Source: Gymnogyps californianus (lineage: Eukaryota > Chordata > Aves > Accipitriformes > Cathartidae). From it: a stretch of DNA of 64,000 nt. The DNA is taken from assembly GCF_018139145.2 (NCBI RefSeq), contig NC_059471.1, positions 98,396,914-98,460,913 on the forward strand. Direction: 5' to 3'. The translations under genes were made by a program, and so were the position numbers. The notes beneath the pieces are model-generated. The model saw only the letters and a list, made by a program, of their open reading frames with translations. It was not told the origin of the DNA and ran no database searches. Shown here one piece after another: positions 43,538-58,500 of the stretch. Numbering within the stretch: the stretch's first letter is position 1; each line of letters opens with the position of its first letter.

Positions 43538-46500
43538 GTCATTTATGTCTCATGTGTCATGTGGATTACTTTGCAGTTTGGAAGATTATTCCTAGCCTAG
43601 AAAATAATACTGACTTCAGTTCACCTGCACCTTAGCTTTTCTAAGGCCCAGCTGCGTGAAGCCCTTAGACAAGGGCTCATACCTGCTTTTTGCTTCATAT
43701 CTGATTGTCCTGGATTTTTGTTTGTTTGTATTGATAGCTATTACTAATATGGAAAGAGACTGGAGAGGTGATGTCATGAGAACTTCTGCTGAGGATTTTT
43801 TTTTCCTAAGATTAGGGCCTCAGCAGGTACAATTGTCTAAAACAGATTGTAGCAAATTGTTTTTGAATGGCAGAGTTCTACCCTTTCAGGGAACTGGTCT
43901 GCTGCTTAAGAATTCTAATTTTAAAGTAGCACTTGTATGAATCTTTATAGAAAAATGGAAACTTTTATTGTTTGTACGGTATTTGCCTTATTTGGATACG
44001 TACACTGGTGTTATTTTATGATGGGTATTGTATTTTACATCTTTTTAATAGTATTGAATGTACTTAAAAGGAAAACAAAAAATCTGATTCTGCAGAAAAT
44101 TATAGGCAGTCTCTGTGGATGTAATAGCAATAATATACTAGACTTTTTAATATAGCTATTTTGGCTCTTGTGTATCCTGCTCTTTATTCTTAACACTGTA
44201 ATCAAGTGTAATTACAGGTGTAGACATTTTAATTAAAGGTGAATGAGTTTTAATTAAAGGTGAAAAAAGTAGAATTGGACCAACATTAACAATGTCTCTG
44301 TGACGTAAGCTGAAGAGCGTCATAGTATATACCTAAGAAAATACTTATTTTTATAAAATTTTCCTATTGAATCTATGAAGTGCCTTTCTGCAAAAAGTTG
44401 TGTTTTAAGAGCACTCTAGTATTGCTGCAGTTGTGAGACAGTGGAAAATCTGTTTGCCGCTGAGATTTGCAAGTTTTGTCTAGTGCATTATCAGTAGATA
44501 GCAGAGAAGCTGGTAATTGCTAAGGTTACTTACAGATTGTGAAGTTATTACAAATGTAAGTACTATTGGCATTCTCACTGTTGTGGCACACAGTTGCAGA
44601 TTTCATGCAGTGTTCTGTAAACTGTTACTTCTTTCTTGTCTTTAGAGCAGTACCGGTGTTGGTGGAGAAGTTGTGAATTTGGGGCAAAAAATCCCAGAGA
44701 GCTGATAACACATGTCAATTTTCACACTTACCACACCAAACTGAAATTCATAGGCTCCCAGTTACGGACATTGCACCATGATTTGCCAGCGTGTTTGCAG
44801 AACAGCCGTAGCTGGCATCAGTTACCAAAGACTTCGGAGGAGTTTGTTTGCCATTGGGAGAATTGTGATGTAAGTGAAATACATTGAGATATTGCCATTT
44901 TTTTTTCCTTTCCTAACTTTACCTTAGCATTCTTTGGATTTGACTCACTATTGGGAATTTTTGCTCAATCTTACCTCTGAACAATGTTTCCCACTATCTT
45001 TGTAACTAATACACGGTAATTATTATGGTAGCATTCATGAAAATGTAAAAAACATAGTTGCATAACATCCGCGACCTCGAATTCAAATTTTCTTTGTCTT
45101 TGTGGTGACTAAAATGATCTTTTTGACAAAGATGCAACTTTCTCTTGTGTTTTAAGAGTATATATGCAAAACTTTAATATACCCAGTTTAATGATAAATT
45201 AATGAACTTGGCAGTTTGTAGATAGGTCTAGAGTGTTTATTGTTTGTCTGAAGAAAGGCAACAGAATATCTGATATTACCTTGGTCAGTTGGAAATGTTT
45301 TTGGGTTGTTTTTTTTTTTTTACTGGGACAGAAATCAGACATTTGCAACGGGCTGTTCATATAAGTCTGATGTTCAAATGTGGCCAAGATTGGTTGCAAC
45401 TAAAAATGGTTTGTATCTTGACCACTTTTTGGTGTCCTGTATTAAATAAAATCATTATCCATTCTGTTTTGACTGTGCTATTTCTGTGTCAAGTAAACCA
45501 AGATGATTAGCAGTTGCTATCTTTTTTTTGACAATGTTAACATAAATAGTGCTGCCTATATAAATTTTTTTCTGCTCCTTGGAGATGTTCATTCCTGATC
45601 AAAAGTGGCTTCATATTGATATGACATTATAGGGAAGCACTTTCTCTGTCACTGTTGGCCTCAGAACCTCAGCTGTTATTTATGGCTAGTGAGCATTACC
45701 TTTGCATCCACAAGTGTGATGCCTTGCAGATGACGTTTTCTTACCATCTCCTTTTGTGTAACAGTTGAGCAAGATAGTTTTTAGAGAAAGTAGTAGTGCA
45801 GGAAAATTGTCTATCTGGTCTACATTAATTTTTTCATGTTGTATGAGGTTTTTTTGTTTCATTTAAGTGATATAACTGAAAGCAAATAAAATATTGGCGA
45901 AGAAGAAACAACTGAAATGAGTTGTACTGTGGAAATCAGAAAAACTGTAAAACTAAACAATTTTGCAAAACCCATATGGGCAAATCTGATGTAGGTTTAG
46001 TAATGTTGAACTACAAATCAAAACAAAAACTTTAAAGTTTTTCAAAGGCCTTTGATCCTTTTTTCCTTATGTCTCTCTAGGCCCTTTAATGATTCATGGG
46101 TTATCATCCTTAAATCCTATTTCTCTATTATCTATGATCTTTTCATATCAAAGTTGTGATAAAATTAATGACATAAACTATGCTTTTTGAGGTTATAAAC
46201 AAATACTAATAAGGATAAAAATATTTCCATGCAAGGGAATGTCAGACTGGTGGTGCTTTACACAGGTATTGTATCCCTCCCATGCATCACATTGTTGAAT
46301 TAGAATCAGTGTGATGTTTGAGTAAATATACTGCAGCGATGGAGTGAAATTACTTTTGTTTTCTGATGGTAGTTACAGTCCATGCTTTGCTTTGCTAACC
46401 TTCTCCTTACTAGGTCTGAAGTTATTTCCAGTTTCCTCTTAACATTTCAGCTTAAAGATTGTTTGTGCCATAGCATGTATAAAAGGTGAGTGCCTCCTCA

Positions 46501-49500
46501 TCTGTATGTTATTACTGGACAGAATGTCTAGAAATATCCATTTGGCTCTTTTGGCTCTGAATTTAGAATATCTGTACTCATGTAATGCTTTGATACCTCT
46601 CTTTTCATTAATTTTTCTTTACATGAAATAAGGAATGACATAGAAATCTGAGAGTGAAGTTTATAGAGAGAGGTAATTCTGTTAAGTCAATCTGTGAGAA
46701 ACTCTATCTCTGTAAATAAAGGCTTTTATTTACTAGTGGATTATGCATGGAAGTACCCCATTCTCTTCTTTTTAAAGCTATAAGCCTAAACACACAATAC
46801 AGAGCACTATTTATGATAACTTTTGGATTGTTTGCATAGTTTGATTACAAACTATTGTTACAAACAAGTCTTACTGCCATTATGTCCCATAGCTTATGGG
46901 AATCACATTTCTCACAGTAGTTATTTTTGTTATTAATGCTTTTTAATGCGTACTAATCAGTCTTTACTCGCATACTGTCATGATTGGTCTGTCTATTTTA
47001 AAAATTAAGAGGTTCAGAAAAACTTCAAAGCCCTCAGAATTTGATTTTGCTGCATCTGCCAGTAAGCACAGCCTTTTGAAAAACATGCTTAAAAAACATA
47101 AATGAAAAATGGAACATGAAATCAATTAACGGGAAGATTTTTCTTCTGTAAGTGGGCAGTTTTGGCTGATGGAATCCTTTAGTCCATAGCATTTCGCTAA
47201 ATCTTTTTATACATGTTTTTTCAAGTTCAAACTATGTTGTGAATTTTATTAATTAAAAGAATGTTTCCCAACTTAGTAGGCAGGCTAGACTAGACCCAGG
47301 AGGTGGGGTAGGGCACACTGTGAAAGAGGAGAACTTTGAGGGCAGGGAAAACTGCTTACCTTTCCCACCCTCCTGCAAATATGTTCCCACAGTTATGAAT
47401 ATAATGCTCTTTGAAAATCACCCATACAGCTTCCCCCGACACTTGTGGTGCCTCCTACTGTGTCAGATTCAGTTTCCCCAAAGGTAAAGCTTCTGACTCA
47501 GGCAACAGCCCCAAAAACTTCTCTCCTATTTACATATAAAGAAATACTCAAGAAAGGTCCGGCAAAACACTTAAAGAGATGGTGCCAACAAATTAAAATG
47601 GGTTTAACTCCCATATGGTCACTCTGATTAAGAAGTGAAGAGGTTTTCCATCACTGTCTAGGTCAATACTTTTAGTTGATTCACCTTAATATGCCTATGT
47701 GTTTTCATATACACAAGACCTTGGATCTCTCAGATCATGTTTCAAGCCCTTCAGAGGAAATAAGGGCTTGTCTCCCTGAGGGAGCTATTGTGAAATACGT
47801 TGGAGTATGAATTTAAAATGCAGCAGTTTGCCTGCATTAACTCCTCATGTGAATGCTCCGTTCTGCACAGAATGCCTAGCAGCTTTGTTTAATCCACTCT
47901 ACTAAGATTAGGATGATTAAAAACAGGTAATACTAAATAAATAGGTTTTTTCATTTATATATTTTTCTTTAAAAAAAACCCACAAAGCTGTTTAAATTTG
48001 AATCAACTGTACATTATCGGCAGTGGCAATATCAGCCTAAGGAGTTTCACCTGTTTCCCATTTCCTCTCCCCAGTGTTTTGATTTGGTTGAAAGCCAGAC
48101 CAATTCCTTGTCCCAATTCAATGAGTAGCCTTACAAAATTGTGCCAGCACAGCAGAGAGGTTAAGGGGTTAAATTATTTGGAACTGAGAGGAATACTTTG
48201 AATTGCGGCTGATGACAGAATGCACTTGAATGATACCCTGTGTTACTTGAAGAAAATGCAATATGCAGTCTGCTTTCACTCTGCAGGTGTGGATTTTTGT
48301 GGAGTGAGGCAGAGGCTAATTAAGGTTTAGTCCCCCTTGTCACATAAGTACTGACTCGTGGAGTGCTGTGTCCATTACACCTAATTCAGTTTAATCATTG
48401 TGCAGCCTTCCCATTTCTGTTGGAATTACCTGCACTGCCCTCATAGCCTTCTCGTGAGTAGGAGCAGGTAGAAGTGAAGGGAGGGGAGAAGGTAAAAATA
48501 TACCAAAGAAATAAATCAACAGAAATACATTAACAGACACATCCCTGCCCCAAAGAATGGGTAGCATTCACTCAATTAGTCTAGACAGACTTTTCAACTA
48601 CTAGATGGTAGGTGAAAATTCAGGACCTGGTTTGTGTGGTGGATACTGCAGAATGTTCTACATTTTTGTAGGTGATGTAATTGTCTCTGTGTTGGGGTGA
48701 GTTAATTAAATGTTACTGCAATATTTACTGGTGTCTGTTTGGTTTCTAAAAACACTTAATTCTATGTTCCTGTGAGTTGATTTCCTGCCAAAACTATCTT
48801 GTCTTCTCCATGCTTCTGTTTTGTTTTTAGGTTACCTTCAATAACCCAGTGTGGTTTTATCAACATGTTGCTATTCATGCCTATGCTACTGAGGAAGAAA
48901 CTGTTACAGATCAGAAGAAAGCTGTTTATTGTCACTGGAAAGGTAGTTCATATTAAAAAAAAAAATCTATTTCAAAAAGTATTTCACTGCAGTGTTTCTT
49001 ACAAAATTCACTTAGTCCTATATGTTATATAGGAACTTGTGAGAGATCTTCAGATATTTTTTCATTTATCTTAAATAGTTGCAGAAACAGTTCTATTTTA
49101 TAGGCACCATGATTTAAGTAGAATAGTTCCTATCTTCCATGGGGTTGAACACCCTCAACTCCTAATTAGTCTAAGTTGAGAATTTCCAGTACTGAACAGG
49201 GTTGGGTTTTCTCATAATTCTGCCTGTGGTTGATAGTTCATATACCATTCAAACAGACTTTTTGCTTATATTCTACCACTCAGGATCAGGGTTGTCTCCC
49301 TCACAATAATCTTTCATGGTGAGCTTACTCTTTGCTTTCCCTCATCTGTTGCCTTCAAATCAAGGGAAGCACAACTATTGCCATCCTAGTTTTTCTCAAC
49401 TTTGTGGTGAGAGAGAGCATTTTTTAATGCATTCTTTATATTGCTAGCTACCTCATGTGTTAAAATTATTGTCATGACTTCAAAGCTGATGTTCTGCCCT

Positions 49501-52500
49501 TGGCTCTATTGTAGAAGCCACATTCCATTAACAGTCTTTCATAGCAGATGCCCTGATTGTTTGAGTAAGGGCTAAACTATGGACTGCCATTTGATGTGCA
49601 TGCCATTCAGCTTCAGACCTACGAAGTGTATGAGCAGAACCTCTCCAGAAGAAAAGACTTTCTGCTGAAGAATAATGAGCCAATTTGTGGGAGTCTGGTC
49701 CTGGAACAGATCATTCTGTGCTTGTGTTAAACCAATCAATTTGGCTATGTCTTGTAAAACGTGTCAACAAAGTCCAGGTTTGATTGGAATCCTCTCGGTG
49801 AACCCCCCAGATATGTGTCTTTTCAATTTATGGGTTAAAGTTACTTTTTGGGTTAGCTATTCACTGCAATGACGACAAAATCCCATCAGTAGATGCAAGG
49901 TGACATAATTTTGTTCCTTTTCCCTCTTGAGATTAGCTGACAGGTGCACTATTTTTTGGCTGGGGAACTCACTCCAGTGACCGGATAGTGTAGAATCTGT
50001 AGTCCTTCAAGGAACAAAAATCACACATCAGTGTGCTTGTAGCTTTAGAAAATATAGCCCATTAGGACAGGTGAAGGGACTCCTCTGACTGTGTAGCCTA
50101 AAGAACAGAAATGAAGAAAAGGAATATGGTAAGTCTTCAAATATGTTTAAGAAATGCCCTGCTGTTAGGAACAGTGAAATCATCTGTTCTCCATGTCTGT
50201 GCTAGAAAGGGTGAGAAGTAATGAGCTTCAGTTGTAACAAGAGAGGTGCAAGCTATAAGTTAGGAAAGCCTTTTTAATTGGGTATATTAAAACACCGTAG
50301 CAGTTGCCTGTTGAAATTGTGGAGATTGTCTATCACTGGGGAACTGAGAAGACCTCTTTTGAGACCAAGGTATAATTGATCCTGCCTCGGAACAAAAGAA
50401 TAGGTCCTGGGTTTTTCAGGGTCTGTTGTAGTCTGTGATCTTGACGTTCAGGGTCGTGGTATACATTTGAAAGTTATGTGCAGACTTATAATGTCCAGGC
50501 AGTGAAAGACAACTTTTCATTCACCCCCCCAAACTTAACAAGCAAGGACAGGCCAGTAAGGTCTCATCTCTGTGAGGAAGCAGTCGTCATGGAACAGGGA
50601 CAACAGATAGAAAGTGATCAGTCTTTTCCAGGGACCCTCAGTCTACTAGCTGGTGGTCTGAGTTGGTTTGAATTTGTGAGGGTCCAGCAAGAGTGGGCTG
50701 GTCTGCAAGGGAAGGCAAACTGGGAGTTAAGGGTGATAGGCAGGCAGGGACCTCACTGACAGGGTGCAATCTCACAGAACCTGAGCAAGAAGAACAGAGC
50801 AGGTCTGGTGGTGCTAGCCAGGGTCAGCTACAGCTTAATGATCACCAGCCGAGTTCGCTGTGACAAGACAGGACTGAGGTCAAGCCAGGAAGTCCAGATA
50901 GCAAGTCAGAGGCAGGGCCAGTGAGGCGCAAGGGGTGGGTAACTGCAGCTCCCAAGCCAGAGAGCACAGGGTGAGTGGAGGGCCCAGATGAGGCTTCTCA
51001 CTGCTCTTTCTCACAACTTAGCTGTTTTCACAGAAGTGTGATTGAAGCTTGAACAGCATCACCATATTAGAGCAGACCTCAATCACAAGCAACTCTTAGA
51101 TGTTTGGGGTGGAATTGGCTGCAGAGGAGGATCGCAGAGAAAGATGGCTACAGGCTGGTCAGGGCGACCAGAGGCTGTTGGCATACTCAGGGCCCTGGCA
51201 GAGTTCACAAAGGAAGGATGTAAGAGAGAGATTCAATCTGATGTCCTGTGTATCACATTTTTAATTTGGGGTTAAACAGAGACAGAAATCTTCATGTTGC
51301 ACTAGAAGAATAATCGGTCCTCCAGCTTCTGATCTAGACATGGAAGCTTGTCCTTTTTCTATGGCCCCTGATCAGAAGTATCCTGTACACAGCAGAGGTG
51401 AAAGAGACACTGATGATCCTGTTTCTTCATTGTAGGCAAAGTGAGGTTTTAGGATTTCCTTTGTCTTTTAATGAGTCTAGAGTTCTGTCCCTTTACTAAG
51501 TATGTTAATCTGGAGCTCAGAACTCCTTTCCAGGAAGTTGCCTATATTCTACCCATTGGAGTGGATGTGGATTGTTATCAAGGCTATTACCTTCTTGTTC
51601 TACTTGATAGAATGTCCCAAAGAATAGTAGAAATGGAACTCACGATGCACCTACTTGGTTAAATGAACTAGGCAAATCCTTTTTGTTAAATGAATTTTAT
51701 GTATTAATTTCTGAGATCTAAAGGTATCCAACCTGTCGTTGAGTTTGATTCACTTGATTACTCTTATCATGCATCATCCACAAAAGAATATTTTATCTTT
51801 CCCTACCTCTTGCTCCTGAATTTAAATTTAGTCCTCTTGATTCTTAAGAGTCTTTGATTGGGTCCAGGCTATTATTTCACCTTTCTAAAAAGGTAGCTTT
51901 CTGCATAGCTGTTATCTTTGTTGGGTAGATGAGAGAGACTCGTGGCTGCTTCTCCTTATGTGAGAGGGTAGGCTATTCCTTCACATTTGTCTGAAGTTTT
52001 CTCCTGAAAGTAGTTCTTTAGCTCTATTTACACCAATACATTAACCTACTAGGGATTTTCCCCTTATTTGTCACATCTCAATAGCCAGAGCTTTCTACTT
52101 GTGCTGTTAAAACTTGCACTGTGTCCACAGTACCAGACTGTTCCTGAGCTCAGGAGATCTGAGGACATAGCTATTTATATGCAAAGATTGTTTGGTGGAT
52201 AGCTGATTGCTTGTGGTTAACCACTATGTGAATGTGTATGTAAAGACAGAAAATGTGAAGATAAAAAAAAAAAAAAAAAAAAGAGTTCAGTAAGCAGAGT
52301 TCTTGGAGATGTACAGTTGACATGTATTCACTACCCCATCTTGTTCTCCTGGTTCTCCAGAGACCATGAAGATTGCTGGAGTTCTGTGATGGGGGGGTAG
52401 GCAACAGAAATAGTAATGAATGTTATCTCTGTTCTACTGTATGAGCACACATCAGGTCAAAAACTTTGACACATGAGGGTGGAGAGTATAGCAGCATGCT

Positions 52501-55500
52501 CTCTGCTGATTCAAAACTAAATTTTCTGTAAGAGACACATGGCCAACATATCTTGAAGAATTCTGATTACTGACAAATAATCTGGCTTTGGCATGGATAT
52601 TTGCAGGGTTAAATGTCACATGATGTTTGTAATAGTACCAGTCTGATTTTTTTTTTCCCCTAGAAGCAGCTTTTTGTGTGTTTCTAAAAATACAACAGAC
52701 ATAAGTATGTAACAGCCTTTTCTGTTTCTACATAAGAAAGAGTACAGTACTCATGCGCAGCTTTTTTTTCTGTTTGGTTTAGATTGTTTAGGCGTCTTTA
52801 AAGGAAAGCATAAGCTATGGGATCATTTAAGAACCCACACACAAGAAAGAGTTGTAGCATGTCCTACTTGTGGAGGAATGTTCTCCAATACCACTAAGTT
52901 TTTTGATCATGCAAAGAGACAAGTTTCAGAAGATAGTAAGTCGATATGCTCTTATTCCTGTTTATATTTCTAAGAGATTTTCATTTAAGGTGCTTTGTGA
53001 TAATGTGCACATGTAATTTCATAAATATTTCTATTTTTCATATAAGTCAATTGCATGAAAGCAGGGTTTACTCCAGGAAGGCAGTTGTTTTCATAAAGCA
53101 TAGAAGTTCTCTTGACTTTGCATGTCTGATGAATTAGGGTAATGAAAGTGAGCAACAGAACACCCTTAGATCTGTGTTTCAGCAGAAAAGCTACTCACTT
53201 GGCAGCTGTGGCATCGCACTGCCTCTCTTCCCTTGGTGCCCATGGCACAGCGTGACATTCCACTGACACTGGGAAACTGCCTGTGAATGGGAAAGACTTT
53301 CGATTATTGAAGAGAGAACCTCCACAAGAGCCAGGCTTGAATTACAGAATCTCTGCACGTAATCCCAATGAGCATTTAACTACTTTCAGGTCAAAAGGCA
53401 ATTTTTTTTCCCTTCAGCTTTGCTTTTCCAGTAAGTATTTTCTTCACCAGAACACTCCCTACCTCAACGAACTGTGTATTAGTTGGCATGCTTTCCTGCA
53501 TGTTAAAGAGGGAGGTGGGGTTTTTTTCTGTTTTTAAGTTCTTGGGATATATTTAGGAATTGTGGATGTTCTGGTGATGGAAAGTAGGTGCATTCTAGGT
53601 AATTGACAGAAGAGCTCAAATTTCAAACTGTTAGTGTTTTGAACAGCTTGTTATTCTGTTTAGGATAAAATTAACTTACTGATAAACAATCCTTTTCATT
53701 AAGCCTAAACTAAATTTTTTTCTGAAGAGTATTGGTAATGAAAAAGAATATTGAAACTGTCTCAATGCTGTGTTAGTTTATTCATTAAACTGGCAGCTAC
53801 AGGTTCTTAATTAATAAATCTTTCATAAGTTATTTGTATTGCCACTAAATATTTTCTATTTAAATTCAGAACAAATATTTGTTTGCCAGAACTGTCAGAA
53901 ACATTTTGCCAATGAAAGGCTGCTACGAGATCACATGAGGGGACATGGTAAGTCAGAGCTTTTTACAATAAAACATGCTTTTCTCAAGGTCACCTTGTAC
54001 AGAACAGGTTTGATAAACTACAGAGTTATAAGTATCATTGTATCAGCTAAGAAAATTAATATAGGAAACTAGGGCAACTGTGTTACAAATGCTGGAAAGC
54101 AAGAATTTCGTTGCCAGTCCCTCTGAAGCATGGAAATTCCCTTCTTCATGCCTTCTGATCAAAAAATTTAAGGGGCTTTTCTATTTTGCAGTAGCTCCTG
54201 TGCAGATGCTTATTCTGCACTTGCATCTCTGTTTACTTGCTTTTGTAAGTAGGCACATGGTTAAAGCCAAAGCTATGTTTTAGCTTGGGCTGCAACTCTG
54301 CTCACCTTGCAGTGCATAATCAGCCCCACTGAAATAGTGTAGTCCTTCATTGACCTAACCACAATCTCCCCGAGGTCCCCAAATTATTCCCACAAGTTAT
54401 ACTACAACAGCTGTGACTTGCTGGGAAAGAATCCTACAGCATCTAAGTACAAGGAAACATGTGATATTGCTGTTGGACATACAGGAAATGCAGAAGCCGA
54501 GAGGCGGGTGGGTCTTTGCTTTGGGAATAGGAATATTTGAACCATGTAGCCAGACCTGGGTACCAGTCATTTAGGTTGTATAAACATACAAGTAACTTTG
54601 TGCAGACTTGCTCAGTCAGGGTAGATTCTACTTTCTAGTTACATTCTCAAGGAAACACGATTTTTCACTGTCTGCAAGTCAACACACTGATGCTTAATAA
54701 CTATGCATTTGATTTGGTGCTTACTGTGAGCTACCAGGACTGACCATGTTTGTATTTACATGGTTTTATAGTTGACATGCATCTGACTAAAATATCTTGA
54801 TTTTTATATTTCATATTAGAAAATATAGAACTATTTTTGGTTTGTTTACTAGATTAGTTTTATTCCTTTATCTCAAGGTAATTTTGGATAGAAATTGGAA
54901 ATAAATACAAATGAAGATTTTTTTTGTTTGTTTTCTTTTTATTAGCTAATGAAGCATAAATATGCTGGGTTTTTTGGTTTGTTTTTTTTTAATTAAAGCG
55001 TAACACATATTAAGATAGATTTGATATATTAAATAAAGCACATGGCTAACTGAACTATTTGTTTCTGGTCACTCTGGCTGCACTTAAACCTTTGTGAATT
55101 GTACAAAGTGCCTGGCTGTCCTTGTCCCCTGATAATTCAGACTGTGTTCTGCTTGCATAGCCAGGGAAAATCACAAGGTGGTTGGACCTAGGAACAAGGA
55201 TGATGTGAACCTGTGTCATGTCCCAGTAAGCCACAGTGAACCAGCTGCAATGTGAACTTGGCTGAGAGAGCTGGGAGGCATTCCTGGGTCCAACTGTTCA
55301 GGCACAACCTAAATCCCTTCAGATATTAGAGCCAGTTACTTCCCCGGTTCATGATTCAGCTTTCTTTAAAAATTCTGGCAGCATACATGTCTGCATGTTA
55401 GTGCAGACTGCCAGTGCAGACATGACATTTTCAGATTCTTACCCCAGTGTATTTCATAATAGCTTGCTGGTATAGATAAATATTGAAATTTTCTTTTAAA

Positions 55501-58500
55501 GACCTTGCCTACCTATAAGAAATTATTCTGAAATAAGCTGTGATGTGAATGTAAATGCTGTAGGTATTCTAAAATCACTCCCTACGTGGACATATTTACA
55601 TGCCAGACAACTAAGTAAACTGTTGGATACTCCCATTTCAAGAGACTGCTGAGCTTCACTGATGCAGTTTTGCAGATTAAGTTATTCCAGACTAGTTTTC
55701 CACATGACACTATTTATTTTAGGGAGGGGGGAAAAAAAAAAATTTTTTTCCTAGTTTAAGACAAACTATGAAGAAAAGTTCCTATGCAGGGAGTGATTCC
55801 AGAGTAGTTACAGTGCATTATATTTACTTCCTTTTTTGAGAAAACATGAGCATTTCAACTGCATGTTTTTCTTTGGCCACCTGTAAAGCACTGGGCTGAT
55901 TATAAGATAATGTGTTGTTTCAAAGTCCTAAATATAACAGATTTTGTCTAAATCCAAAAGTTCTTTATTGAGACTTTTCCTACTGCATTCATCAGGTTGC
56001 TGATTGATAGGCAGTAAAGCAAGCATTTGTTCAGCTTAAGATGTTACAGTCCTGCCTGCCAATCTGCCAGAGGTCCTCCCCAGTTCCAGAGTCATTAGAG
56101 CAAACCTGTGTCTCAGCCATTGCAGTTCGTAGCCTGGCAGCTTCGCAAGCACCTAGCATCATTATGCCTTAAGCAAATATATCCGAATGTGAAATGGGGA
56201 GGCGGAGGACAGACACATATTCTTTCTGCCACCTTTTTAAGAGTGGTAATACCTTAAACACTAAAAGCAGATTTGCCAGTGCTTGTCTGTCAAGGCCTCC
56301 AGACAACATCCACCTTTTAGAAATCCTCCCAAAGTGCCAAGGGGAAAACAATAATCATCCTTTTTGTTAGAGCCTAGAGAGTGAAACATGATCCTCTACA
56401 TCTTTTTCCCTTACCATCTATTTTTTGAAAGTAACTTGAAACATTGTAAGATTGACCATTATTTCACTACCCTCTTTATTGCATCTGCATTCCATTTTTA
56501 TCTCATTTTTTCTCTATATATTTTATTCCCAAATTTATTATAATCTGTTAATTTTAATATGATATTTTAAGACATTTTTTGTCATATGTCATAGCAGACA
56601 ATGTCCTGGTGAAGCTGTGATACAGAACTGAAAGTATCTTTCTTTCTACTATCTTTTCTAGTTAATCATGTTACATGTGCCCTTTGTGACACAGTATGCA
56701 CAAGTGTCTCCTCACTGAAAGCACACATCAGATTCCGACACTGTGATGAACGTCCTTTCCATTGTCACCTCTGTGAGAGCTGGTAAGAAAATTTGAGGCT
56801 CATAGCTATGTGAGCAGAACTGTAGAACCACGTTAGTGTTCTACATAGGAGTTAGTAAAGAAAGAAAAGTTTTCAACCACTAAAATAATCAACTATTCAA
56901 TGAAGAAATCTAATAGATTCATCTGCTGTTCATCTGCTTTCAGCTGCTGAGACATTGTAGTTCATGAACTTCTGGTGCAAGTAGGACTGATGTGTTAAAA
57001 GGTGAATTTTCTTGGCAAGACTGTGTACTACAAAATGGTCATCATGACAAGTTGAGATGTGTAGCAGTAGTGCCTTAAACTGTGGGTTTTGCCATTCTAA
57101 ACGATTGCTGGCTGTTTGCTGGGAGAGTCACAGTCTTCTCCTTTGAGTGATTTTTCTGCCACAGGCTTACTATACTGTCTGCTGTCTGGCACTCTCATTT
57201 TTCGGTGGTGGTTTCTTTTCACCAAATGATGCCACACAGTAGTGAAATAAATTAAAAAAAAAAAAAAAAGAGAGAGAAAAAGAAGCAGCATTGTGATGTG
57301 ATAGACCAAGTTGCATCTATAAGCATTGGCAAATTATGTTTAACCTTGCCAGAGAAGATGAGAGGTCTAGCCTTTGTATGCTGGAAGTGGGATAAAGTGA
57401 TCAAATATGTAAGTACTTTTGTGTTCATGCTGTGGGTGGACAGAAGGATATAATGTGAATTTCTAGACCAGAGAGGATGAAGTGACTGATCGATAATGGA
57501 CAAGAATTTTCTCTATGTGAACAGAAAGAGAGCGTGATGCCTCGCCACATGGTTGTGGAAAAATTACCTAGATTTGGGCATGGTGTGGATGTGTGGGAAG
57601 AAAGAGGGAATGGAAAATGAAATCCAGAGCACATCAAAGAGATGTCTACTATCCCCTTTTCACAGGTGGAAAAACTGAGGTAGAGAAGTGATTTACACAT
57701 ATTCCGCTTTCACTTGTCATTGTCAGAGCCAAAAATTACTACCTCCCAGTCCTAAACATTAACCACAAGACTACTCCTCTGTACTATTATATCTGTTATT
57801 TGTTTTACCTTGTTTTCAGTTTTAAGAACACGTATGATCTGCATAAACATGTTGAAACACACAATGATTCAGATGCCTACAGCTGTGATGTTGAAGGATG
57901 TGGTTTTACTTCACGGACTTTACGAACTTTGAGACAGCATTACAAGAGAGCACATGTGGTAAGTATATTAAGTAGCAGAATAAAATATATTGCTATAAAT
58001 GAGACTAAAGTTTCAAATTTATGTGTGTTTAGTTTCTTGGGAATTCATGAAATATTTCATTTTTGCATCAGATCAAGTATTTATTTGCACACATTTCTAG
58101 GACTCTTGCAAGTATTATGCAAATACCTGACTCATCCTTACCTGTAGATTTTGTGTGCTTACCTTAGGTGCATGCAGTTGCATACTGACTGTCTTGAACT
58201 CTGGCCACCCACCCTCTTTTTTTTTTTTTTTTTTTTTTTAAAGAAAAAAAAGAACATGCCAATCCTAATCTCAACAGCAAAATATTTCAGGGATTAAAAT
58301 CCAATGTCACCTTTCTCCTCATGTTGGTACTCCATCCTTAGAACTAATATGTTACCTGAAAATAGAGAAACTATAAAGTGTGTAAAGCTTACATCACTTT
58401 TAATCAGGTGAGTCTGGCCACAACATTAAAATACAGTTTTGGCTGCTATAGTTTATGCACGCTTGTTGCCTGTTTCTTCAGCTTTCTGAGTTATGATCAC

